Origin: Clostridiales bacterium
GTDB lineage: Bacteria > Bacillota > Clostridia > Christensenellales > Borkfalkiaceae
Assembly: GCA_015069465.1 (NCBI GenBank)
Contig: SVIO01000004.1
Span: 62,001-126,000, forward strand
Reading direction: 5' to 3'
DNA length: 64,000 nt
Shown piece by piece: positions 34,735 to 41,862 of the stretch (its first letter is position 1; each line of letters starts with the position of its first letter). Position numbers and translations under genes: made by a program. Below the pieces are notes generated by a model. The model was not told where the DNA came from. It saw nothing but the letters and a program-made list of their open reading frames with translations, and ran no database searches.

Positions 34735-37152
34735 ATGGCAAGGAGAAAGTATACAAAAGAAGAAGTCAAGCAAATAAGAAAAGAGCGCAAGATTAAAGCG
34801 GCACTTAGAAGTTATAGGTGTCGTGGCTTAAAAAACTTTTTGTTTTGGCTTACAGGTTTAATTTCAGCATTTGTACTTTTGATATCGGCAATATTTGTTG
34901 GTGTTAAATTTATTCCAATTAGTACATATGTTGGCGATACGGGAGAAGTTGTAAGTAAAGACGTGTCTTCAAAGAGCATTCTCGATGCGATTTTAGATGC
35001 TCAAACATACGACATGTCAGATTTTCCATTTATAGTAGATTCTATTTATGAATTTTCAACAAGTTCAGAAATAAAAGATTATGTAAAAGTAGATAAAGAA
35101 AAGCTTTCTTCATTAAAGTTTGACTCCAATTTTGGCAAGCAAATTGCATCTTGTGTTGAAATAACTGCAACCCTTGAGGGGATAGGTGTGACAAAAGACC
35201 CGAAATTTAAAGATATTTGCAAGCTAGATATTTTCAACAAGTGGGAAGAAGTTGCCGACGGTGAATATCCTATTTTGGATGCTAATGGAAATATTGAAAG
35301 AGATACTCAAAAAGTTGGTAGCCCACTTAAGAGCAACCCAAATATATATTACTATAAAGTCTCTACAAATAAATATGCTAAAGCGTTTGATGAAAACGGC
35401 AATAAGCAAGCAGTTTTTTCAAAGCTATATTATCCAAACCTTGCCCAAATACCACTTCTTGATGCCGTGCAAGTGCTTGGAGATAGTTTTTCAAGACTTA
35501 AAATCAACAACATGCTTGAAAGTCTAGGTGGTGGCAGTGGCTTTTCTAACAGCTTTATAGGTGGTATTTTAGAAGGAAAGAAAATTTCAGACCTTCAAAA
35601 TCTTACAGGCGAAGATATTGTATTAGTTAATATCTTAAAACAACCAAATGAAACCTTAACAAGTCATTATGAAAAGAACAAGATGTTCTACGACGTTCTT
35701 TGTTCAATATTACCAGGCAATCCTACTTTTGACACAATTAACCTGGCTCATTTACAAGGCAGTTTAAGTTTTAATGACTTAAAACTAACAACGATATTAA
35801 AGAAAGATGGCGAAACGTTAGAACAGCATTATAGAAACAACAAAATGTTTTACGATGTTTTAAGAGAATCAATACCTGGTAATCCTGAGTATTATGAAAT
35901 AACCATATTGGATTTACAACAGACGTTAGAATTTGAAAACATAAAACTAATTACCATTTTAATGCAAGACGATGAAACAGAACAAGCGCATTATGAAAAT
36001 AATAAAATGTTCTATGACGTGTTGTGTTCTCTAGCGTCAGGAAAACCTAAATATAACGAATTGACAGTGTTGCATTTGAAGGGTAATTTACACTTTGAAG
36101 ATGTAAAACTATCAACCATTTTAATTAAAGATGGCGAAACAGAGCAAGACCATTATAAAAACAACAAGATGCTATATGACATTTTGTGTTCGGCAATACC
36201 AGGAAACAAAACTTGGGACAAGTTGACAATATCAGACTTGCAAAGTGAATTAGATTTTGACAACATAAAACTAACAACCATTTTAATGCAAGATGGTGAA
36301 ACAGAAGAAACTCATTATAAAAAGTATAAAGAACTTTACGATATTTTGTGTTTGTCAGTTGGTTTAGGTAGTGGTGCAGAGAATTTCTCAAAACTAACAA
36401 TAGCGCATTTGCACGGCGAAATGCATTATGAATATATTTATCTTGATACTTTCGTACATTACGTTGATGACGAAAGCGAAAAAGACAACACAAAGTTCTA
36501 TAAAATATTACTTAGTGGTTGTGGTTATCAAAACGTTAACGAAATGTCTAAAGAAGCCCTAAAGACTGCTGCAAAAAGTTTAAAACTTAGCGAATTAGAC
36601 TCATTTAGTGAAGGTAATATCACATTAGTAAATATCATAGGCGATGTAACAACTTCAAACAAAATGCTAGAAGCTTTACTAAAAAGAAACCCAACTATTT
36701 CAAACTTAGGTTCAGCAATAGAAACACTATCTTTATTTGACGTATATGGTCAAGCATGCTTTGAAGAAAGAGGTAGAGCAGTTAATTCTAATACGCCAAC
36801 TTACGATAAAGTTGAAGATATAGGTGGTGAATACTACGTTTTAAACGAACAAGGCAACGGCGAATACGTGTTAAGCCAAAACGCTGGGGTATGGCTAATC
36901 TTGTGCTATGAGCCATCAGAAGTCGTTTTAGAAAATACTGTGAGCAACTATAACGGCTGTAGAATTAGTTATAGACCAACAGACAAAACTCTTGGGGATT
37001 TGCAGGACGGTCTTAATATTTCTCAAAAAATAGGAAGCGCAACGATTAGAGAATTAGTGATTATTGGTTTATTAGAAGATAGTTTGACATTAAAGCCAGC
37101 ATATTCAGGCACACTTCAAGATGCATTAGAACAAATTAAATTTGGCAAATAA
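34735..37152 (+). CDS. Membrane-anchored protein with 54-residue tandem repeats, unknown function
   Basis: I do not recognise this 805-residue protein. The N-terminus is very basic (MARRKYTKEEVKQIRKERK), followed by one hydrophobic helix at about residues 34-60 (FLFWLTGLISAFVLLISAIF), so it should be anchored with most of the chain outside the cell. Residues 297 to about 570 hold five tandem repeats of about 54 residues built round HYxxNKMFYDVLC and the opening (L)TTILxxDGET. The rest is rich in charged and polar residues. A strong AAGGAGG site precedes the ATG. It lies between cca and rpsF with no clear partner, and no LPXTG-type sorting motif is visible. Confidence 0.85.
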   Translation: MARRKYTKEEVKQIRKERKIKAALRSYRCRGLKNFLFWLTGLISAFVLLISAIFVGVKFIPISTYVGDTGEVVSKDVSSKSILDAILDAQTYDMSDFPFIVDSIYEFSTSSEIKDYVKVDKEKLSSLKFDSNFGKQIASCVEITATLEGIGVTKDPKFKDICKLDIFNKWEEVADGEYPILDANGNIERDTQKVGSPLKSNPNIYYYKVSTNKYAKAFDENGNKQAVFSKLYYPNLAQIPLLDAVQVLGDSFSRLKINNMLESLGGGSGFSNSFIGGILEGKKISDLQNLTGEDIVLVNILKQPNETLTSHYEKNKMFYDVLCSILPGNPTFDTINLAHLQGSLSFNDLKLTTILKKDGETLEQHYRNNKMFYDVLRESIPGNPEYYEITILDLQQTLEFENIKLITILMQDDETEQAHYENNKMFYDVLCSLASGKPKYNELTVLHLKGNLHFEDVKLSTILIKDGETEQDHYKNNKMLYDILCSAIPGNKTWDKLTISDLQSELDFDNIKLTTILMQDGETEETHYKKYKELYDILCLSVGLGSGAENFSKLTIAHLHGEMHYEYIYLDTFVHYVDDESEKDNTKFYKILLSGCGYQNVNEMSKEALKTAAKSLKLSELDSFSEGNITLVNIIGDVTTSNKMLEALLKRNPTISNLGSAIETLSLFDVYGQACFEERGRAVNSNTPTYDKVEDIGGEYYVLNEQGNGEYVLSQNAGVWLILCYEPSEVVLENTVSNYNGCRISYRPTDKTLGDLQDGLNISQKIGSATIRELVIIGLLEDSLTLKPAYSGTLQDALEQIKFGK
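35623..36447 (+). repeat. Five coding tandem repeats of about 162 bp
   Basis: Units start at about 35623, 35785, 35947, 36109 and 36271. Protein units are 54 residues; conserved positions include T-I-L, D-x-E-T, H-Y, N-K-M-(F/L)-Y-D-(V/I)-L and a closing L-x-F-x-(N/D)-(I/V/L)-K. The last unit is longer and more diverged. Nucleotide similarity is only moderate, so the array is old or under protein-level selection. Confidence 0.85.
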
Positions 37153-37173
37153 AACATAGTAATGTAAAAATTG

Positions 37174-37202
37174 TTGACAAAAGTTTAAAATTTTGATATT
37201 AT
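37174..37202 (+). promoter_or_regulatory. Promoter of rpsF-ssb-rpsR
   Basis: TTGACA at 37174-37179, 17-base spacer, TATTAT at 37197-37202 preceded by TGA. Confidence 0.85.
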
Positions 37203-37213
37203 TATGAGAGTTA

Positions 37214-37280
37214 TTCTATAATTATTATAGAAAAGCAAAAAACCTTGCTTGCTAAAAAGGCAAGCCGAATAAGTCCGGGA
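37214..37280 (+). promoter_or_regulatory. Candidate S6:S18 ribosomal protein leader
   Basis: The rpsF leader has a first hairpin TTCTATA/TATAGAA (37214-37220 and 37226-37232) and a second, GCTTGC/GCAAGC (37247-37252 and 37260-37265), directly followed by CCGAATAAGTCCGG. A CCG trinucleotide beside a stem is the known recognition feature of the S6:S18 leader that represses this operon. Match made from memory of the motif, not by covariance model. Confidence 0.55.
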
Positions 37281-37291
37281 GGTAAAAAAAT

Positions 37292-37570
37292 ATGACAAAA
37301 TATGAGATGCTCTATATCCTAGATGCTTCACTTACAGACGAAGCAAAAGAAGGGATAATCAAGAAAATCGAAGATTTAGTTAACAGCAATGGTAAGGTTG
37401 AAAAAACTGACCGTTGGGGTAACAAGAAATTACAATACCCAATTAACTATAAATCTGAAGGTTATTATGTTTTGACCACATTTGAAGCAGAACCAACGCT
37501 CGTTGTGGAACTCAAACGTATTGTAGGCATTACAGATGGTATCATAAGAAGATTGATTACCAAAATCTAA
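37292..37570 (+). CDS. rpsF: 30S ribosomal protein S6
   Basis: S6 binds S18 on the 30S platform. It opens MTKYEMLYILDASLTDEAKEG and contains the conserved WGNKKLQYPINYKSEGYYVL near 42-61. Length is 92. GGGAGG lies upstream. First gene of the rpsF-ssb-rpsR operon; the leader probably gives feedback control by the S6:S18 pair. Confidence 0.97.
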   Translation: MTKYEMLYILDASLTDEAKEGIIKKIEDLVNSNGKVEKTDRWGNKKLQYPINYKSEGYYVLTTFEAEPTLVVELKRIVGITDGIIRRLITKI

Positions 37571-37584
37571 TTAGGAGAAAGATT

Positions 37585-37992
37585 ATGAACAAGGTTATCT
37601 TAGTAGGAAATTTAACAAGAGACCCAGAATTATCAGAAACACCAAGTGGGGTTTCTGTATGTAGATTTAGCATAGCAGTATCAAGAGATTATGCAAATGC
37701 TGATGGTTCACGTGATGTAGATTTTTTCAATATAACTGTATGGCGTGGAAGGGCAGAAAATTGTGGTAAATATTTGAAAAAAGGTAACAAAGTAGCAGTA
37801 GTTGGCAGTTTACAAACACGCTCTTATGAAGATAAAGATGGCATTAAGAGAAATGTAACTGACATCGTTGCAAACGAAGTGGAGTTCTTAACACCAAAGG
37901 GAAGTCAAGGTGAAGATGATGCACCTGTAATCTCAGCAAAAAGAGAACGCCCTGAACTTGAGGCTATTGATGACAATCAATTGCCATTTTAA
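37585..37992 (+). CDS. ssb: Single-stranded DNA-binding protein
   Basis: OB-fold SSB opening [22 protein letters not shown] with the [24 protein letters not shown] core (cut) near 49-70. The C-terminal tail ends DDNQLPF, the acidic tip that recruits partner proteins; here it is -LPF rather than -IPF. Length is 135, with a short linker. It lies between rpsF and rpsR as in most Firmicutes. Confidence 0.97.
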   Translation: MNKVILVGNLTRDPELSETPSGVSVCRFSIAVSRDYANADGSRDVDFFNITVWRGRAENCGKYLKKGNKVAVVGSLQTRSYEDKDGIKRNVTDIVANEVEFLTPKGSQGEDDAPVISAKRERPELEAIDDNQLPF

Positions 37993-38024
37993 GAAGTTCC
38001 ACAAGCATATTTAAGGAGTTAAAA

Positions 38025-38306
38025 ATGGAAGAAAATACAAATATGAATGTTGCTGTAGAAGCACAACCAAAAGAAGGTAAAAAATTTGTTAAGAGAATTC
38101 CACGCAAGAAAGTTTGTGCTTTCTGTCAAAATAAAGTTGAAACTATCGATTATAAAGATATCAACACTTTGAAAAAGTACATTACAGAAGGTGGTAAAAT
38201 TCTCCCAAGGCGTATGACAGGCGTATGTGCAAAACACCAAAGAGTTTTAGCAACAGCTATCAAACGTGCAAGACTAGTTGACTTATTACCATTTAAGGGT
38301 GAATAA
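38025..38306 (+). CDS. rpsR: 30S ribosomal protein S18
   Basis: S18, partner of S6. The core is [19 protein letters not shown] and [20 protein letters not shown] (shown in two parts), with the C-terminal [16 protein letters not shown]. The N-terminus carries about 25 extra residues before the core ([19 protein letters not shown]), longer than the Bacillus protein. AAGGAG precedes the ATG. Last gene of its operon; rplI and dnaB, which often follow, are absent. Confidence 0.97.
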   Translation: MEENTNMNVAVEAQPKEGKKFVKRIPRKKVCAFCQNKVETIDYKDINTLKKYITEGGKILPRRMTGVCAKHQRVLATAIKRARLVDLLPFKGE

Positions 38307-38328
38307 TTTTTAGTAAACAAAAAAAGAA

Positions 38329-38360
38329 AAAACGGAAGGCAAAATTGCCTTCCGTTTTTA
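38329..38360 (+). terminator. Terminator of rpsF-ssb-rpsR
   Basis: AAAACGGAAGGCA (38329-38341) and TGCCTTCCGTTTT (38346-38358) with a four-base loop and T-run. Confidence 0.93.
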
Positions 38361-38441
38361 GTTTAAAAATTTAGCCAAACTAATTAAATAAAAGTGTGTG
38401 CAAGCCAAACAAAATATTTATCACAATCATTTCAAAACACA

Positions 38442-38472
38442 AAAAAACTACCGGAAAAAAATTTTTTTTCGG
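38442..38472 (-). terminator. Possible terminator of spoVG
   Basis: CCGGAAAAAAA and TTTTTTTTCGG form an A/T-rich inverted repeat (38451-38472); on the minus strand it is followed by TAGTTTTTTT. Located 37 bases after the spoVG stop. Confidence 0.5.
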
Positions 38473-38508
38473 CAGAGTCTTGTCTAAAGTAGTAGTTGTT
38501 GTATTAAA

Positions 38509-38781
38509 TTATTCAGCAGGCTTTGCTTTTTCTTCTTCAAAAGCAGTTAAGATTGCTTTAATCAATAACTCTCTTGTTTCAGTTTTGATTGGGTGAGCGA
38601 TATCTTTGTATTCACCATCAGCAGTTTTTCTTGATGGCATTGCAATGAAATATCCTTCACTACCTTCGATTACTTTGATATCGTGAATAACAAAGCAATC
38701 ATCAAAAGTGATTGATGCTACGCCTTTAAGTTTGCTGTCATCTTTTTTGACAATGCGCACTCTAACATCTGTAATGTTCAT
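38509..38781 (-). CDS. spoVG: SpoVG family RNA/DNA-binding regulator
   Basis: SpoVG is a small global regulator of Firmicutes and spirochaetes that binds nucleic acid and affects septation, sporulation or virulence. The protein opens [20 protein letters not shown] and carries the conserved [25 protein letters not shown] and DIAHPI segments. Length 90 is normal. GGAAGG lies upstream of its ATG. Presence does not prove sporulation. It stands alone, divergent from murC. Confidence 0.96.
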   Translation of the reverse strand: MNITDVRVRIVKKDDSKLKGVASITFDDCFVIHDIKVIEGSEGYFIAMPSRKTADGEYKDIAHPIKTETRELLIKAILTAFEEEKAKPAE

Positions 38782-38812
38782 ATTTTACCTTCCCTTATCT
38801 TATAATGATAAT

Positions 38813-38841
38813 ATTTTATCATATTTTTTTTTAATTTTCAA
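38813..38841 (-). promoter_or_regulatory. Promoter of spoVG
   Basis: On the minus strand TTGAAA (38836-38841), 17-base spacer, TAAAAT (38813-38818) preceded by TGA. Confidence 0.7.
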
Positions 38842-38914
38842 TAGTTTTTTTAAAAAAAGTTATCATTTTTAGCAAAAAAGTAATAAAAAATGCCCATTTT
38901 TCATAAATATTGGT

Positions 38915-40273
38915 ATGAATATATATTTAGAGTCTCAAAAAATAAAAAAAGTTCATTTTATAGGCATAGGTGGAGTAAATATGAGTGCTTTGGCAAAACA
39001 CCTAAGCGAGCAAGGTTATTTGGTAAGTGGCAGTGATATTTCGAGAAACAACACAAAAGAGTTAAAGGCTCTTGACATTAAAATTTATAATCGGCACGAT
39101 GAAAAAAATGTAATAGGCTGTGATGCTATAGTTTATACATCTGCAATTAGTGAAAACAATCCAGAACTAGTTTATGCAATTAAAAATAATATACCATTAA
39201 TAAAAAGAAGCCAACTACTTGGACAAATTATGGATAGGTATAAAATATCTATTGCCATAAGTGGAAGTCACGGAAAAACTACAACTACGGCTATGCTTGC
39301 AAATGTGCTTATATGCGCAAATCTATGTCCAACCGTATTTTTAGGTGGCAGTGATAAAAATTTTGGCAATTATTTAAGTGGGAAAGGTGATATAATCGTT
39401 GCTGAAGCATGCGAATATCAAAGAAACTTTCTTGACCTAAAACCAAAAATATCCATCATACTAAATATCGATAGCGACCATTTAGATACTTATAAAAATA
39501 TAGAGCAAACGGCAAAAGCCTTTTATGAGTTTAGTAAAAACAGCATATCCATAATAAATATCGATGATAAAATGGCAAAAGATATTTGTACAACCACTAG
39601 TATTTCCTTTGCGAAGAACGGCGTGGCTAATCTCGTGGCAAAAAACGTGGTGTACAACCGAAAAGGCTATGTCTTTAGTGTTTATTCGTGTGGAAGACGT
39701 TTGGGGCGAATAAGGCTAGGTCTAGAAGGTGAGCACAACATATACAACGCCCTTTCGGTTATAGCAGTGGCAAATCTGTTAAAAGTTCCGTTTCATATAG
39801 TGAAAACATCACTTGAAAGTTTTTGTGGAGTAAAGCGAAGAAATGAGTTTATAGGCAAGAAGTTCGGTATGGATTTTTATTGTGACTATGCTCATCATCC
39901 AAAAGAAATCAGTGCAATGCTATCTACTTATAATAAACAAAAAAATAGTTATATAACCATATTTCAACCACACACTTATTCACGGACAAAACTGCTTATC
40001 GATGAGTTTATAAATTGCTTTAAAACCTCATCGCCACTCATAATTTATAAAACATATCCAGCAAGGGAAAAGTATGATAAATATGGCAGTGCAAAAACAT
40101 TATATAACAAGTTAATTAAAGGTGAAAACCTTAATGGAAAAAAGGTGTATTATGCAGGCAACAAAAAAGAGTTAGAAAGCATTTTAAGGTCTTTAAGTAA
40201 TGGAATAGATAAAGCAGTGTTTCTAGGCGCTGGGGACATATATGACATTGCAAGAGAAATAGTAATAAATTAA
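38915..40273 (+). CDS. murC: UDP-N-acetylmuramate-L-alanine ligase
   Basis: MurC adds the first amino acid to the peptidoglycan precursor. Seen: the N-terminal VHFIGIGGVNMSALA (near 14-28), the ATP-binding ISGSHGKTTTTAM near 112-124, LNIDSDHLDTY near 180, and DYAHHPKEISAML near 324. Length 452 is normal. There is no Shine-Dalgarno sequence before the only plausible start, ATG 38915, and no clear promoter; it may be leaderless or translated by another route. The C-terminal domain ends in AVFLGAGDIYDIA. Confidence 0.95.
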   Translation: MNIYLESQKIKKVHFIGIGGVNMSALAKHLSEQGYLVSGSDISRNNTKELKALDIKIYNRHDEKNVIGCDAIVYTSAISENNPELVYAIKNNIPLIKRSQLLGQIMDRYKISIAISGSHGKTTTTAMLANVLICANLCPTVFLGGSDKNFGNYLSGKGDIIVAEACEYQRNFLDLKPKISIILNIDSDHLDTYKNIEQTAKAFYEFSKNSISIINIDDKMAKDICTTTSISFAKNGVANLVAKNVVYNRKGYVFSVYSCGRRLGRIRLGLEGEHNIYNALSVIAVANLLKVPFHIVKTSLESFCGVKRRNEFIGKKFGMDFYCDYAHHPKEISAMLSTYNKQKNSYITIFQPHTYSRTKLLIDEFINCFKTSSPLIIYKTYPAREKYDKYGSAKTLYNKLIKGENLNGKKVYYAGNKKELESILRSLSNGIDKAVFLGAGDIYDIAREIVIN

Positions 40274-40294
40274 AGGCAATTAGATGGGTTTATG

Positions 40295-40323
40295 TTGACA
40301 ATAATATTACTGCTTGATATAAT
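40295..40323 (+). promoter_or_regulatory. Promoter of the Dabb gene
   Basis: TTGACA at 40295-40300, 17-base spacer, TATAAT at 40318-40323 preceded by TGA: full consensus. Confidence 0.88.
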
Positions 40324-40353
40324 ATAAAAAGCAAAATCTAGCGAGGTAATTTT

Positions 40354-40653
40354 ATGGTTAAACATATGATAATTTGGAAGTTAAAAGAAGAAATAATAGA
40401 TAAACAAAAGGTGGCAAGTGAAATAAAGGTTGCACTTGAAGGGCTTGAAGGAAAGATTGACGGACTTATAAAAATGAACATTTTAACCGAAAAACTAGAA
40501 AGTTCATCAGGCGACGTTATGATGGATTCGACCTTTAGAGATGAAAAGGCATTAAAAGAGTATCAAAAACATCCAATGCACGTTGAAATTGCAAACGGAG
40601 TGGTTAGACCTAATGTAGAAGTGCGATTATCATATGATTATCAACAAAAATAA
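40354..40653 (+). CDS. Dabb (stress-responsive A/B barrel) domain protein
   Basis: A 99-residue dimeric ferredoxin-like protein. MVKHMIIWKLKEE is the usual Dabb opening (the family's V-x-H-x-V/I-x-F/W), and the ALKEYQKHPMHVEIAN segment near 73-88 is its hallmark YxxHPxH. The role of bacterial single-domain members is generally unknown. It has a strong promoter of its own, and its terminator overlaps the promoter of the next gene. Confidence 0.88.
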   Translation: MVKHMIIWKLKEEIIDKQKVASEIKVALEGLEGKIDGLIKMNILTEKLESSSGDVMMDSTFRDEKALKEYQKHPMHVEIANGVVRPNVEVRLSYDYQQK

Positions 40654-40677
40654 TAAATAGCATAGAAAAAATATGGT

Positions 40678-40712
40678 AAAATATGCAACAATCGTTTGCA
40701 TATTTTTCTTTT
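40678..40712 (+). terminator. Terminator of the Dabb gene, overlapping the next promoter
   Basis: AAAATATGCAA (40678-40688) and TTGCATATTTT (40696-40706), seven-base loop, T-rich tail. The 3' arm contains the -35 element of the ldh promoter. Confidence 0.75.
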
Positions 40713-40724
40713 AAATAGTATTAT
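40696..40724 (+). promoter_or_regulatory. Promoter of ldh
   Basis: TTGCAT at 40696-40701, 17-base spacer, TATTAT at 40719-40724. Confidence 0.7.
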
Positions 40725-40754
40725 ATATGTAATTTATTTACGGAGCGTGAGATT

Positions 40755-41714
40755 ATGATACAAAAAAAGAGGAAGATTTCAATCCTGGGTGCAGGTAATG
40801 TAGGTGCAACTATTGCTTATTCTTTATTACTTCAAGGCACTGCATCTGAAATTGTATTGGTTGACATTAACAAGGACAAGGCAGAAGGCGAAGCACTTGA
40901 TATTTCGCAATGTGCACCTTGTGTTCCAGCATGCAAAATTTGGAACGGTGAATATAGTGATGTTGCAGGTTCAGACCTCATTATTATAACTTTTGGCGTG
41001 GGTAGAAAACCTGGTCAAAGCAGACTTGACCTTGCATCAATAAATGTAAACATATTAAAGAGTGTTATTAAAGAAGTTGCTAAAATTGCTCCAGAAGCTT
41101 TATATATCGTTGTTAGTAACCCTGTTGACGTATTAACATATGTAGTTATGCACGATACAGGTTTAAGCAAAAATCAAGTTATCGGCACAGGCACGCTTTT
41201 AGACTCTAGCCGTCTTCAATACGCTGTTGCAACATATTGCAACGTTGACGTATCTAACGTAACGGCATACGTGTTTGGTGAACATGGCGATGCTTGTATG
41301 GTTCCTTGGAGTTTATGTACCGTTTGTGGTATTCCTATTAGAGAATATTGCACAAGGATTATGGGTATTGATAAAGATTGTCTTGAAGAAGAGTTAAATA
41401 GTATTTATACAAACATGGTTGCAGCAGGTGGAAAAATTATTAAGGCTAAGGGCGCAACTTTCTATGCAATTGCAGCGTCAACGGTAAAATTAGTTAAGGC
41501 AATGGTTTCAGATACAGAAACTATTCTTCCAATTTCAGCATATCTAGATGGTGAATATGGCGCTAAAAACCTTTGCACAGGCGTACTTTGTAAGGTTGGT
41601 GGTAGTGGCATTAAAAAAGTTTTAGAATTGCCACTCTCTAAAGATGAGAAAGAGTTATTCTCAGAAAAGCTTAATTCTATAGACAAAACATTTGACATGC
41701 TTAATATTAGATGA
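40755..41714 (+). CDS. ldh: Lactate/malate dehydrogenase family protein, LDH-like
   Basis: NAD-dependent 2-hydroxyacid dehydrogenase. The fold opens ISILGAGNVGATIAYSL; catalytic His is H177 in GEHGD, substrate Arg is R153 in LLDSSRLQ, and the loop Arg is R90. Overall sequence is LDH-like (GTLLDSSRL, RLDLA). However, the position that is Gln102 in standard LDH is Arg here (R84 in GVGRKPGQSR), as in malate dehydrogenases, where that Arg binds the second carboxylate. Substrate may thus be oxaloacetate rather than pyruvate. Length is 319. The gene has its own promoter and terminator. Confidence 0.85.
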   Translation: MIQKKRKISILGAGNVGATIAYSLLLQGTASEIVLVDINKDKAEGEALDISQCAPCVPACKIWNGEYSDVAGSDLIIITFGVGRKPGQSRLDLASINVNILKSVIKEVAKIAPEALYIVVSNPVDVLTYVVMHDTGLSKNQVIGTGTLLDSSRLQYAVATYCNVDVSNVTAYVFGEHGDACMVPWSLCTVCGIPIREYCTRIMGIDKDCLEEELNSIYTNMVAAGGKIIKAKGATFYAIAASTVKLVKAMVSDTETILPISAYLDGEYGAKNLCTGVLCKVGGSGIKKVLELPLSKDEKELFSEKLNSIDKTFDMLNIR

Positions 41715-41760
41715 TAAAACTAGGCAAGTCCTTAGAAAAACTAAATTAAAATAACAAAAG

Positions 41761-41798
41761 ATGTGCAGTCCTAAAAAAGAACTGCATATTATTTTTTA
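41761..41798 (+). terminator. Terminator of ldh
   Basis: ATGTGCAGT (41761-41769) and ACTGCATAT (41781-41789) with one G-U pair, then TATTTTTTAT. Confidence 0.8.
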
Positions 41799-41827
41799 TA
41801 AAAATTGTTGACAACACAACAAATTAC

Positions 41828-41856
41828 TTGCAAAAAATAAAGTTATATGGTAAAAT
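41828..41856 (+). promoter_or_regulatory. Promoter predicting a leaderless acyltransferase mRNA
   Basis: TTGCAA at 41828-41833, 17-base spacer, TAAAAT at 41851-41856 preceded by TGG. Only six bases separate the -10 from the ATG at 41863, so transcription should start at or next to the start codon. There is no Shine-Dalgarno sequence. Confidence 0.7.
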
Positions 41857-41862
41857 GTAAAC

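Noticed and set aside
35623..36447. Possible CRISPR-like array from the regular spacing of repeats
   Set aside because: Units are 162 bp, in frame, and code for diverged protein repeats without spacers.
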